Source of the DNA: Paludibacteraceae bacterium
Lineage (GTDB): Bacteria; Bacteroidota; Bacteroidia; Bacteroidales; Paludibacteraceae
DNA length: 64,000 bases
Reading direction: 5' to 3'
Assembly: GCA_024401475.1 (NCBI GenBank)
Contig: JAKSKZ010000001.1
Coordinates: 186,001-250,000, forward strand
The position numbers and the translations under genes were made by a program. Below are positions 36,463 to 46,123 of this stretch, piece by piece. How positions within the stretch are numbered: the stretch's first letter is position 1; each line of letters begins with the position of its first letter. The notes under the pieces were generated by a model that searched no databases, was not told the origin of the DNA, and saw only the letters and a program-made list of their open reading frames with translations.

Positions 36463-38099
36463 TGGATAACATGCAAAAATACATTCAAACCCTTGCACCA
36501 AAAGCTCAGTTTGAAGAGGGCGGACAATATCTTACCACAACCATCGAGCCTGACGCGTTGAGGAAAGTTGCCACCGGCTTGAAGGAGAAAGGCTTCGACT
36601 ATTTGATGTGTTTGACAGGTATGGACTACAAAGAGAGTCTTGGTGTCATCTACCACATCTCGTCTTCTAATCCTAAAGAAAAAGAGACGGTCATCGTTCT
36701 TAAGACCAGCACTACCAATCGTGAGGAGCCAGCCATCCCAACGGTTTCTGACATTTGGGAGATTGCCACTTACTACGAACGTGAGGCTTACGATTTCTAT
36801 GGCATCATTTTCGTCAACCATCCTGACATGAGAAGACTATTCCTCCGCGAGGATTGGGTAGGTTTCCCTTTCAGAAAGGATTATGTAGTCAACGACGAGA
36901 TCAACCCAGTGCCTACCAAGGTGCCAGATCCAGACGACTACGAAGCAGTCCCATCCTACTCTCTCAACAAAGAGGGCAAGTTGGTAAAAAAGACGAAATC
37001 TCTATTCGAAAACAAAGACTATATTGTAAACATCGGTCCTCAACACCCTTCAACCCACGGTGTACTTCACTTGCGCACCAAGTTGGAAGGTGAGATCATC
37101 AAGCACATCGACCCACACTTTGGTTATATCCACCGTGGTATCGAGAAGATGTGTGAGTCAATGACCTACCCTCAAATGCTATATTTGACAGAGCGTCTTG
37201 ACTACCTTTGCGGAACAATGAACCGTCACGGTCTTTGTATGTGTATCGAGAAGGCTGCGGGCATCGAAGTTCCAGCAAGAGCACAATACATCAGAACCAT
37301 CTTCGACGAGTTGACACGTATCGCATCTCACCTTATCGGTTGGGCATGTATGTGTAACGATATGGGATCCATCACAGCGTTCATCTATGGTATGCGTGAC
37401 CGTGAGAAGATCATGGACATCTACGAAGAGACAGCCGGTGGTCGTTTGATGGTCAACTATTATGTTGTCGGTGGTGTTGCACAAGACATTCACCCTAACT
37501 TCGTCAATCGTGTGAAGGAGTTCATCCCTTATATGAGAAAGATGATTGAAGAGTATCACACACTCTTCACACACAACCCTATCGCTGCAGGACGTATGAA
37601 GGACTGCGGATTCTTGACCAAGGAGCAAGCCGTTGCATTGGGTGTTACAGGTCCATCAGGAAGAGCTTCCGGCTGGTCTTGCGACGTTCGTAAGATTGCA
37701 CCATACGCAGCTTATGACAAAGTCAAATTCGACGAGATGCTTCACCAAGGTGGTGGAACGTTTGACCGATATATGATCCGTTTGGAAGAGATTGAGCAAT
37801 CATTGCGCATCATCGAGCAATTGATCGACAACATTCCTGAGGGTGATTGCAGAGCAAAAGTTCCTGCCATCATCAAGTTGCCTGCAGGCGAATACTACCA
37901 ACGCGTAGAGAATGCAAGAGGTGACTTCGGTGTTTACATCAACAGTACTGGCGACAAGAACCCATACAGGGTGAAGTTCCGCTCTCCATGTTTAAGCCTC
38001 GTTACCGCTCTCGACCCAATGTGTACAGAGCAAAAGATTGCAGACTTGATCATGATTAGTGGTTCATTGGATTATGTTATCCCTTGTATCGACAGATAA
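36462..38099 (+). CDS. nuoCD: NADH-quinone oxidoreductase fused subunits C and D
   Basis: 545 aa. NuoC part about 1-150 (WEIATYYEREAYDFYGIIFVNHPDMRRLFL), linker, then NuoD from about 185 (NIGPQHPSTHGVLHLRTKLEGE) to the end (LDPMCTEQKIADLIMISGSLDYVIPCIDR). NuoD forms the quinone pocket with NuoB; the His of HPSTHG is present. C-D fusion is common in Bacteroidota and Enterobacteria. Confidence 0.95.
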   Translation: MDNMQKYIQTLAPKAQFEEGGQYLTTTIEPDALRKVATGLKEKGFDYLMCLTGMDYKESLGVIYHISSSNPKEKETVIVLKTSTTNREEPAIPTVSDIWEIATYYEREAYDFYGIIFVNHPDMRRLFLREDWVGFPFRKDYVVNDEINPVPTKVPDPDDYEAVPSYSLNKEGKLVKKTKSLFENKDYIVNIGPQHPSTHGVLHLRTKLEGEIIKHIDPHFGYIHRGIEKMCESMTYPQMLYLTERLDYLCGTMNRHGLCMCIEKAAGIEVPARAQYIRTIFDELTRIASHLIGWACMCNDMGSITAFIYGMRDREKIMDIYEETAGGRLMVNYYVVGGVAQDIHPNFVNRVKEFIPYMRKMIEEYHTLFTHNPIAAGRMKDCGFLTKEQAVALGVTGPSGRASGWSCDVRKIAPYAAYDKVKFDEMLHQGGGTFDRYMIRLEEIEQSLRIIEQLIDNIPEGDCRAKVPAIIKLPAGEYYQRVENARGDFGVYINSTGDKNPYRVKFRSPCLSLVTALDPMCTEQKIADLIMISGSLDYVIPCIDR

Positions 38100-38133
38100 C
38101 ATCCAAGGTATTCATTTAACAGAAAAATAAATT

Positions 38134-39210
38134 ATGTTAGAATTAGATAAATTAGTAACGCTAATCCACAGCACTCTAGCGGACGCTATCGATATAGAGT
38201 GGTTGGTAAAGCTAATAGAATATGTGCTCATAGGCGTTGGCTTCCTTGCCCTCTACGCTGTATTAGCATTGATTCTAATCTTGTTGGAACGTAAGATTTG
38301 TGCATACTTCCAATGCCGTCTCGGTCCGACTCGTGTTGGACCTTGGGGATTGATTCAGCCAATCGCCGACATGGTCAAAATCTTGTTGAAGGAGATCATC
38401 AAAATCGACAAAACCGATTGGATTCTCTTCAAGGTTGCTCCTTTCATCGTTATTATGGGTTCATTCTGTACTTTCGGTGCGTTGCAGTTCGGCAAAGGCA
38501 TCTGCGGAGTTGACTTCAACGTAGGTTTGTTCTATATGATTGCCATTTCATCTTTGGGTGTTATCGGTATTCTTTTGGCAGGATGGGCCAGCAACAACAA
38601 GTACACCCTTATCGGTGCAATGAGAAGTGGTGCCCAATTGGTCAGCTACGAGCTTTCAGCAGGTATCGCATTGCTTACGATGGTTGTCTTGTCAGGAAGC
38701 TTGCAACTCTCTGAAATCATTGAAGGACAGGCAAAAGCATGGTACATATTCCAAGCTCCCCTACCTGCATTCATCGCGTTCATCATTTATTTGATCGCTG
38801 GTCACGCCGAGACCAACCGTGGTCCATTCGACCTTCCTGAGGCTGAGTCTGAGTTGACAGCAGGTTACCACACTGAGTATTCAGGTATCCAATTCGGATT
38901 CTTCTACTTGGCAGAGTACTTGAACATGTTCATCATTGCGGGTATCGCTACAATGGTCTTCTTGGGAGGTTACCAACCATTCCAAATCAATGCAGAATGG
39001 GCAGAAGGATTCAACAACATCATGGCTTACATTCCAACATGGGCATGGTTCTTTGGCAAGGTGTTCGGACTCATTCTTCTTAGTTTGTGGGTAAGATGGA
39101 CATTCCCTCGTCTTCGTATCGACCAATTGTTGAAATTGGAGTGGAAGATCCTCATGCCAATCAGTCTTTTGAATCTATTGCTCATGAGTGTATGGGTATT
39201 AATCTTTTGA
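38134..39210 (+). CDS. nuoH: NADH-quinone oxidoreductase subunit H
   Basis: 358 aa, about eight membrane helices. Signatures [28 protein letters not shown] and the acidic [26 protein letters not shown] loop that lines the quinone channel. It starts 34 bases after nuoCD. Confidence 0.95.
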   Translation: MLELDKLVTLIHSTLADAIDIEWLVKLIEYVLIGVGFLALYAVLALILILLERKICAYFQCRLGPTRVGPWGLIQPIADMVKILLKEIIKIDKTDWILFKVAPFIVIMGSFCTFGALQFGKGICGVDFNVGLFYMIAISSLGVIGILLAGWASNNKYTLIGAMRSGAQLVSYELSAGIALLTMVVLSGSLQLSEIIEGQAKAWYIFQAPLPAFIAFIIYLIAGHAETNRGPFDLPEAESELTAGYHTEYSGIQFGFFYLAEYLNMFIIAGIATMVFLGGYQPFQINAEWAEGFNNIMAYIPTWAWFFGKVFGLILLSLWVRWTFPRLRIDQLLKLEWKILMPISLLNLLLMSVWVLIF

Positions 39211-39226
39211 GTAAAATAATAAGAAG

Positions 39227-39754
39227 ATGATTAAATATATTAAAGATTTAGTTTCTGGATCATGGGCATTGCTTAAAGGAATGAGAATCACCATGATCAA
39301 CTTCTGGAGACCAAAGGTGACGGAGCAGTATCCGGAAAACAGAGAGACGAAGCTACAAAACATGTGCGAGCGCTTCCGTGGCGAACTTGTTATGGAACAC
39401 AACGAAAAGAACGAGCACAAATGTACGGGCTGCGGTATCTGTCAAATGAACTGTCCAAACCACACCATCAAGATTGTCACCCGTCAGGAGACAACTGAAG
39501 ATGGAAAGACAAAGAAGGTTCTCGACAAATACATGTATGACTTGGGAAGCTGTACATTCTGCGGATTGTGTACTCAAGTTTGTCCTCAGAAAGCAATTTC
39601 TTGGAAGCCAAACTTTGAACACGCTGTCTTCAGACGTTCTCAGTTGGAGAAACAGCTCAACCAACCAGGTTCAAAAATGGCAGAGAAAAAAGTAGCCGCT
39701 CCTGCTGCTGCTCCTAAGAAAGAGGGCGAAACGGGCGACAAAAAAGTTCAATAA
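39227..39754 (+). CDS. nuoI: NADH-quinone oxidoreductase subunit I
   Basis: 175 aa. Two 4Fe-4S motifs, CTGCGICQMNCP and CTFCGLCTQVCP, for clusters N6a and N6b. A Lys/Ala/Pro-rich tail of about 25 residues follows the second motif. As NuoEFG are missing, this is where electrons would enter from an outside donor. Confidence 0.95.
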   Translation: MIKYIKDLVSGSWALLKGMRITMINFWRPKVTEQYPENRETKLQNMCERFRGELVMEHNEKNEHKCTGCGICQMNCPNHTIKIVTRQETTEDGKTKKVLDKYMYDLGSCTFCGLCTQVCPQKAISWKPNFEHAVFRRSQLEKQLNQPGSKMAEKKVAAPAAAPKKEGETGDKKVQ

Positions 39755-39769
39755 CAAAACAAGTAAGAG

Positions 39770-40306
39770 ATGGAATTATTTTCAGCGAATAGCATTATAT
39801 TCTTCCTACTCGCCACGATAATCCTTGTTTTTGGAGTTATATCAGTGACGACAACGAAGATTTTAAGAGCTGCAACTAGCCTCTTCTTCGTATTGTTCGC
39901 AATTGCTGGATTATATCTATTCCTCAGCTATGATTTCATTGCTGCGGTGCAATTGTCGGTTTACGCGGGAGGTATCGTCGTGCTCTTTGTCTTTGCCATC
40001 CTTTTGGTGAAGAATCTTGGAGAGGAGACAGAGAAAGTCTCTTGTCAAAAGAAGTTAGTCGGTGGCATTGCCGCTGCAGCAGGAGTGATTGTGAGTTTGA
40101 TTACAATCTTCAAGTACGGTTTCATCATCAATGAATCTGCAGACGCTATTGCAGAGACAGTAAAAATGCAAACTGTCGGCGAGACTTTGATGGGTGTTGA
40201 CCAATATCAATACTTGCTACCTTTCGAGGCATCCAGTATCTTGTTGCTTGCTTGCATCATCGGTAGTGTTGTAGTTGCACAAAAGAATAAGGAGGAGAAA
40301 AGATGA
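39770..40306 (+). CDS. nuoJ: NADH-quinone oxidoreductase subunit J
   Basis: 178 aa, five membrane helices, with the conserved VQLSVYAGGIVVLFVFAILLV stretch (helix 3, pi-bulge region). Overlaps nuoK by 4 bases. Confidence 0.93.
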   Translation: MELFSANSIIFFLLATIILVFGVISVTTTKILRAATSLFFVLFAIAGLYLFLSYDFIAAVQLSVYAGGIVVLFVFAILLVKNLGEETEKVSCQKKLVGGIAAAAGVIVSLITIFKYGFIINESADAIAETVKMQTVGETLMGVDQYQYLLPFEASSILLLACIIGSVVVAQKNKEEKR

Positions 40307-40614
40307 ATATACCAGTAGAATATTTCTTGGTGCTCAGCACCCTCCTATTCTTCATAGGAGTATTTGGTTTTATCGTCAGAAAGAACCTAATCGGAATCTT
40401 GATGTCCGTTGAGTTGATTCTCAACGCTGTGAATATCAACTTCGTTGTATTCAACAGATTCCTCTTCCCAGACAAATTGGAAGGATACATTTACGGTTTG
40501 TTCGTGATCGTTGTTGCCGCAGCAGAAACCGCAGTCGCAATCGCCATCATCATCAATGTTTACCGTAGCATGAAGAACATAGATGTGAACACTATTAAAG
40601 AATTAAAGAACTAA
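40303..40614 (+). CDS. nuoK: NADH-quinone oxidoreductase subunit K
   Basis: 103 aa, three membrane helices, with the two conserved membrane Glu (SVELILNAVNINFV and AAAETAVAIAI). Confidence 0.95.
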   Translation: MNIPVEYFLVLSTLLFFIGVFGFIVRKNLIGILMSVELILNAVNINFVVFNRFLFPDKLEGYIYGLFVIVVAAAETAVAIAIIINVYRSMKNIDVNTIKELKN

Positions 40615-40618
40615 GGTC

Positions 40619-42562
40619 ATGGATTATACAATATTATTATTAGCTATTCCGTTCCTGATGTTCCTAACCATCGGACTTCTCGGCTACAAGATGACGCCGA
40701 AATTTTCGGGCTTGTTAGGCACAGCAGGTTTGGCTGTAGTCACAGCTTTGGCATACTACACGGCCTACCGCTATTTCTTCACCGAGTTCGGCCAAGCTGC
40801 CGAAGGAGCGTGGGAAACTAACGTCATGTTCAACTTCACATGGTTGGACTTGTCAAATGCAAACCGCCCAGACTTGATGATTAAAATAGGCATGTTACTC
40901 GATCCTATTTCAGTAATGATGCTTGTTGTCATCACCACCGTATCTTTGATGGTACACATCTATAGTATGGGCTATATGCACGGAGAAGAGGGATTCCAAC
41001 GCTATTATGCAGTTCTCTCTTTGTTTACTTTCGCGATGCTCGGATTGGTAGTTGCAACCAACATCTTTCAAATGTATATCTTCTGGGAGTTGGTGGGTGT
41101 ATCTTCATTCTTGTTGATCAGCTTCTACTTCACCAAACCTTCTGCTGTAAGAGCAGCAAAGAAAGCTTTCATCGTAACAAGATTCGCAGATATGTTCTTC
41201 TTGATCGGTATCTTGATTCTTTCTTACTACACAAAGACTTTCGACTTCCAAGCACTCACTGCAGTTGACACTGAGGCCGGACACGCCACTCTCGTATTCA
41301 ACACAATGGGTGGAAAGATGTTCATGGGATTGTCTGTAACATCCATCGCTTTGCTGCTTATCTTCTTGGGTGGTGCTGGTAAATCAGCTATGTTCCCATT
41401 CCACATCTGGTTGCCAGATGCCATGGAGGGTCCAACTCCTGCTTCCGCATTGATCCACGCAGCAACAATGGTTGTTGCCGGTGTATTCTTGGTAGCAAGA
41501 TTGTTCCCAGTTTACTTCTTCGAGGCTCCTGACGTATTGACTGTCATCGCCTACGTCGGAGGTTTCACCAGTTTGTTCGCTGCAGTCATTGCCTGCACAC
41601 AAACTGATATCAAGCGCGTGCTTGCGTTCTCTACCATCTCTCAAATCGCTTATATGATGGTTGCTCTTGGTGTTTCTAAATACGGAGGTCACGACGGCCT
41701 TGGATTCACGGCTTCAATGTGGCACTTGTTTACACACGCCATGTTTAAGGCCACTTTGTTCATGGCTGCTGGTTGTATTATCCACGCTGTTCATAGCAAC
41801 GAGATGGACGCTATGGGTGGTCTTCGCCACTACATGAAGAAGACATATTTGACATTCGGTCTTGCATGTTTCGCCATTGCAGGTATCTTCCCTCTTTCTG
41901 GTTTCTTCTCAAAGGACGAGATTTTGGTTGCTGCTTGGGAGGCTGACAAGGTTCTTTACTGGTGTCAAACATTTGTTGCAGGTTTGACCGCATTCTACAT
42001 GTTCCGTCTTTTCTTCCGCATCTTCTTCTACGAAGAGCCTAAGTATGAGCACCACACTCCACACGAGGCACCAGCTAACATGTGGGTTCCTCTATGCATT
42101 TTGAGTGTATATACAGTATTTAGTGGTTGGTTCCCATTCAGCAAATGGATTTCAAGCGACTTGATCGGTTATGACATCCATACACACTGGCCAATCGCCT
42201 TGGGTAGTACGGCGGTTGCACTTCTCGGTATCGGAATCGCATTCGCCCTATACTACAAAAAGAACAACATTCCTGATCGTATTGCAAACGCTTGCAACAG
42301 CTTCTACACATGGGCTAGCCACCGCTTCTATATCGACGAAGTATATTTGTTCATCACAAACAAAATCATCTTCGGAGGTATCTGCACTGCCATTGCTTGG
42401 TTTGACAGACATGTAATCGACGGTTTCATGGATATGTTAGGTTGGAGCACCAACACAATATCTGAGGAGACTAAGGAGATTCAAAGCGGAAGCGTTCAAC
42501 AATACGCTTGGCTCTTTATCATGGGTGTTATTACAATCACAGCATTGGCACTCTATTTATAA
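40619..42562 (+). CDS. nuoL: NADH-quinone oxidoreductase subunit L
   Basis: 647 aa, antiporter-like proton pump. Key elements: FWELVGVSSFLLI, GKSAMFPFHIWLPDAMEGPTPASALIHAATMV, and a C-terminal lateral helix region ending near 640. Membrane arm distal end. Confidence 0.95.
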   Translation: MDYTILLLAIPFLMFLTIGLLGYKMTPKFSGLLGTAGLAVVTALAYYTAYRYFFTEFGQAAEGAWETNVMFNFTWLDLSNANRPDLMIKIGMLLDPISVMMLVVITTVSLMVHIYSMGYMHGEEGFQRYYAVLSLFTFAMLGLVVATNIFQMYIFWELVGVSSFLLISFYFTKPSAVRAAKKAFIVTRFADMFFLIGILILSYYTKTFDFQALTAVDTEAGHATLVFNTMGGKMFMGLSVTSIALLLIFLGGAGKSAMFPFHIWLPDAMEGPTPASALIHAATMVVAGVFLVARLFPVYFFEAPDVLTVIAYVGGFTSLFAAVIACTQTDIKRVLAFSTISQIAYMMVALGVSKYGGHDGLGFTASMWHLFTHAMFKATLFMAAGCIIHAVHSNEMDAMGGLRHYMKKTYLTFGLACFAIAGIFPLSGFFSKDEILVAAWEADKVLYWCQTFVAGLTAFYMFRLFFRIFFYEEPKYEHHTPHEAPANMWVPLCILSVYTVFSGWFPFSKWISSDLIGYDIHTHWPIALGSTAVALLGIGIAFALYYKKNNIPDRIANACNSFYTWASHRFYIDEVYLFITNKIIFGGICTAIAWFDRHVIDGFMDMLGWSTNTISEETKEIQSGSVQQYAWLFIMGVITITALALYL

Positions 42563-42580
42563 TTTGAAAAATTAAAGGCA

Positions 42581-44137
42581 ATGAATATTTTATCAACATT
42601 TGTAATCATTCCATTGGTGATGATGGCCATCATCTTCTGCATCAACGGCGAGAAGAAAGACCTCATCCGCAAGGTAATGGCTGCGGGCGCTTTGGCCATG
42701 TTGGGAACTTCCGTATATTTAACGGTAGATTTCCTCGCACAGCGCGAACTCGGTGACACAGCCGAATTCCTCTACCGCAGCGACATTCTATGGTACGAAA
42801 CGTTCAACATTCACTATTCAGTTGGTGTTGACGGTATTTCTGTTGCAATGCTCCTACTCTCTACTATCGTAGTGATTACTGGCGTATTTGCCTCTTGGGG
42901 GTTGGAAGATCAAACTAAGGAGTATTTCTTGTGGTTCCTTATGCTTTCTTTGGGAGTGTTCGGATTCTTCATCTCTATCGACCTCTTCACAATGTTCCTA
43001 TTCTACGAGATTGCCCTTATTCCGATGTATCTTCTCATCGGTCTTTGGGGTACTGGTAGGAAGAAGTACTCTGCTATGAAGCTTACCCTTATGTTGATGG
43101 GTGGTTCTGCATTTTTGATGGTCGGCATCTTCGGTATCTACTACCACTCTTCAGTAGATGGCAACTTTACATTCAACATCATTGAGATTGCACAAAATCA
43201 CGCTATGCCAGTTGACAAGCAGTTGATCTTCTTTCCTCTCACTTTCGTTGGATTTGGTGTTTTGGGTGCTATGTTCCCATTCCACACATGGTCGCCTGAC
43301 GGTCACGCTTCAGCCCCTACAGCAGTATCAATGTTGCACGCCGGAGTTTTGATGAAGTTGGGAGGTTACGGATGCTTCCGTGTTGCCATGTACTTGATGC
43401 CAGAGGCTGCAGACCAATTGGCTTGGATATTCATCATCTTGACTGGTATAAGCGTTGTTTATGGTGCATTCAGTGCTTGCGTACAAAACGACTTGAAGTA
43501 CATCAACGCCTACTCATCAGTAAGCCACTGTGGTTTGGTGCTATTCGCCCTTTTGATGATGAATCAAACGGCAATGACAGGTGCTATCCTACAAATGCTT
43601 TCTCACGGTTTGATGACAGCATTGTTCTTTGCTCTAATCGGTATGATTTATGGTCAGACACACACTCGTGACATTCGTTACCTTGGCGGTTTGATGCAGG
43701 TTATGCCATTCTTGTGTGTTTGCTATGTGATAGCAGGTTTGGCATCTCTTGGTCTTCCTGGTTTGTCAGGATTCGTTGCCGAGATGACAATTTTCGTTGG
43801 TTCATTCGAGCATGAGGATATGTTCCACAGAGTAATAGTAATTGCAGGTTGTACTTCAATCGTAATCACAGCTGTTTATATCCTTCGCGTTGTTGGCAAG
43901 ATCTTGTTTGGCCCTCTTTACAAGATTGTAATAGAGAAAAATGAGAAAGAAGGCAGCGTAAAGAGCTTTTATATTTCTGAGCACGATGGCGAGACTCATC
44001 GCTATCCACTTCGCGATGCAATCTGGTATGAGAAGATTGCTACAATCGGATTGATCATAGCCATTGCAGGTATCGGACTTGCTCCACTTTGGTTGTCCAA
44101 CATGATTAGCGACGGTATTGTGAACATGCTTAAATAA
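42581..44137 (+). CDS. nuoM: NADH-quinone oxidoreductase subunit M
   Basis: 518 aa antiporter-like proton pump subunit. Key Glu in FLFYEIALIPMYLLIGLWG, and MFPFHTWSPDGHASAPTAVSMLHAGVLMKLGGYG. Starts 18 bases after nuoL. Confidence 0.95.
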   Translation: MNILSTFVIIPLVMMAIIFCINGEKKDLIRKVMAAGALAMLGTSVYLTVDFLAQRELGDTAEFLYRSDILWYETFNIHYSVGVDGISVAMLLLSTIVVITGVFASWGLEDQTKEYFLWFLMLSLGVFGFFISIDLFTMFLFYEIALIPMYLLIGLWGTGRKKYSAMKLTLMLMGGSAFLMVGIFGIYYHSSVDGNFTFNIIEIAQNHAMPVDKQLIFFPLTFVGFGVLGAMFPFHTWSPDGHASAPTAVSMLHAGVLMKLGGYGCFRVAMYLMPEAADQLAWIFIILTGISVVYGAFSACVQNDLKYINAYSSVSHCGLVLFALLMMNQTAMTGAILQMLSHGLMTALFFALIGMIYGQTHTRDIRYLGGLMQVMPFLCVCYVIAGLASLGLPGLSGFVAEMTIFVGSFEHEDMFHRVIVIAGCTSIVITAVYILRVVGKILFGPLYKIVIEKNEKEGSVKSFYISEHDGETHRYPLRDAIWYEKIATIGLIIAIAGIGLAPLWLSNMISDGIVNMLK

Positions 44138-44146
44138 TTTGGTATT

Positions 44147-45583
44147 ATGGACATGATAAAAGAATTTTATAGTGGATTTTCAATCATGAATCAAGAGGTC
44201 AGCTTGGTTCTTGTATTGGTATTCATCCTACTTGCAGACCTTTTTCTTGGAGAAAAAGGCAAAAAATACTTGCAACTCAGCGCTATCGCAGCATTCGCCC
44301 TCAATGTGGTTTACGGATTCACATTGACAATCGGATCAACCTACGAGGATAGTTTCGCTGGTATGTATGTAACTTCTGACATGCACATCTTGGTTAAGAA
44401 CATCTTGAACATTGGTACGCTTCTCGTTTTCTTCTTCGCTCACTATTGGAACGAACATGAAAACAAGACACAAAGCGGCGAGTTCTATTTCTTGACACTC
44501 TCTACCCTATTGGGAATGTACTTGATGATCTCTTCTGGCAACTTCCTTCTATTCTACATAGGATTGGAGACTGCTTCCATTCCGATGGCTGCAATGGTTG
44601 CTTTCAACAAGAAGGCTCAAGAGTCTGCTGAAGCTGCAGCAAAATACATTTTGACAGCAGCATTCTCATCAGGTGTGATGTTGTTTGGTATCTCTTTGAT
44701 TTATGGTACTTGCGGTACACTTTACTTTACCGGAGTCACTCAAGCATTCCAAGCTGAGCCTCTTCAAGTAATGGCATTGATATTCTTCATGGCTGGTATG
44801 GGCTTCAAGATTTCTTTGGTTCCTTTCCACTTGTGGACAGCCGACACTTACCAAGGAGCTCCTACGGCTGTTACGGCTTACCTTTCTGTTATGTCAAAAG
44901 GTGCTGCTGCATTCGCGTTCCTTTGCATTCTTCAGAAGGCATTCCAAAACTACCCTGAGTCTTGGCAAAACATTCTTTGGTGGATTATCGTAGTGACAAT
45001 TACAGTTGGTAACTTGTTTGCTATCCGTCAAAAGAACTTGAAGAGATTCCTTGCATTTTCATCCATCTCCCAAGCAGGATACATTATGTTGGGTGTCATC
45101 GCCAACACGGCTCAAGGTATGACTGCAACAGTGTTCTACATCTTCATCTATTTGTTCACAAACTTGGCTGCGTTCGGAATCATCTCTAACATAGAGAACC
45201 AAACAGGCAAAGTTGGCATGGATGACTACAATGGACTATACAAAACAAATCCAAAGTTGGCTGTTGTCATGATGTTGGCAATGTTCTCTTTAGGAGGTAT
45301 TCCGTTCTTCGCTGGATTCTTCAGCAAGTTCTTCATCTTCTTGGCAGCTGCTCAACAAGGTCTTTACTTGTTGGTTTTCATAGCATTGTTAAACACTATC
45401 ATCTCACTATTCTACTATTTGTTAGTAGTAAAGGCAATGTTTATCGAGACCTCTGACGATCCAATCAAACCGATCAAAAGCGACGCCATGACTGTCATCG
45501 GATTGGCGATCTGTACTATTGGCATGATAGTTCTTGGATTCATCAGTCCAATCTATGAGTATATGACAAGCATCAGTTTCTAA
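44147..45583 (+). CDS. nuoN: NADH-quinone oxidoreductase subunit N
   Basis: 478 aa antiporter-like proton pump subunit. FYIGLETASIPMAAM, GMGFKISLVPFHLWTADTYQGAPTAVTAYLSVMSKGAA. Last gene of the operon; a strong terminator follows 19 bases later. Confidence 0.95.
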   Translation: MDMIKEFYSGFSIMNQEVSLVLVLVFILLADLFLGEKGKKYLQLSAIAAFALNVVYGFTLTIGSTYEDSFAGMYVTSDMHILVKNILNIGTLLVFFFAHYWNEHENKTQSGEFYFLTLSTLLGMYLMISSGNFLLFYIGLETASIPMAAMVAFNKKAQESAEAAAKYILTAAFSSGVMLFGISLIYGTCGTLYFTGVTQAFQAEPLQVMALIFFMAGMGFKISLVPFHLWTADTYQGAPTAVTAYLSVMSKGAAAFAFLCILQKAFQNYPESWQNILWWIIVVTITVGNLFAIRQKNLKRFLAFSSISQAGYIMLGVIANTAQGMTATVFYIFIYLFTNLAAFGIISNIENQTGKVGMDDYNGLYKTNPKLAVVMMLAMFSLGGIPFFAGFFSKFFIFLAAAQQGLYLLVFIALLNTIISLFYYLLVVKAMFIETSDDPIKPIKSDAMTVIGLAICTIGMIVLGFISPIYEYMTSISF

Positions 45584-45602
45584 ACTGATAGTGATATAAA
45601 AC

Positions 45603-45640
45603 AAAAAAGGTCGTTCAGTGATGAGCGACCTTTTTTGTTT
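45603..45640 (+). terminator. Intrinsic terminator of nuo operon
   Basis: Perfect 11-bp stem AAAAAAGGTCG/CGACCTTTTTT followed by GTTT. Confidence 0.9.
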
Positions 45641-46123
45641 AGTAAGGCATTGCCTTTACCTCCTCACATGGTTATTAGGTGTAAAACATCCATCTTGTTG
45701 TGCCCCAAAAAGTTGGAAGGTTACCAATGAATCAAAAACACTTCTCCTCGCTCTTAAACGGGGGACATCTCACAGCACCTTTTTTCATTCAAGCTTGCTG
45801 TTTTCAATTTTCTCTATTAGGCATTTCAAATCACTACCATCCCGGCCATTCATAACATGTAAAAAGACCCTAGTTAGCACTTAAATTGCAAAGTCAGAAC
45901 CGATGCAAACAATATAAGGGTACATTTTCCACTTTCCACTATTCGTCCATTATTTTTCAACAATCATTGGCACCAACTTACTCTTAAAAGGGAAACTCAC
46001 AAATTGCGAAGCTATTAAACAAAATACAATAAACAAAATACAATAAACATTTATTCATATTAACATTGAGTACCAAATATTTATTGTATTTTGTATACGA
46101 ATTACGGCTAACGATTTATACAG
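45641..46123. other. Intergenic region with possible IS-end remnant and repeat array
   Basis: No credible gene. Near 45699-45716 the stretch TGTGCCCCAAAAAGTTGG resembles ends of IS3-type elements in Bacteroidota (from memory); no transposase is present. The 3' part holds the repeat array at 46020-46093. Confidence 0.4.
46020..46093. repeat. 14-bp repeat: two direct copies and one inverted copy
   Basis: CAAAATACAATAAA at 46020-46033 and immediately again at 46034-46047, then its exact reverse complement TTTATTGTATTTTG at 46080-46093. The last copy ends 30 bases before the ATG of the next gene. The arrangement looks like a multi-site operator or a cruciform/RNA stem over the promoter of the radical SAM cassette. 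Confidence 0.75.

Noticed and set aside
45618..45884. 88-codon plus-strand frame after nuoN
   Set aside because: It starts inside the nuo terminator and runs through non-coding DNA.
46020..46093. CRISPR-like array from the 14-bp repeat
   Set aside because: Two copies touch without a spacer, the third is inverted, and no cas genes are near.
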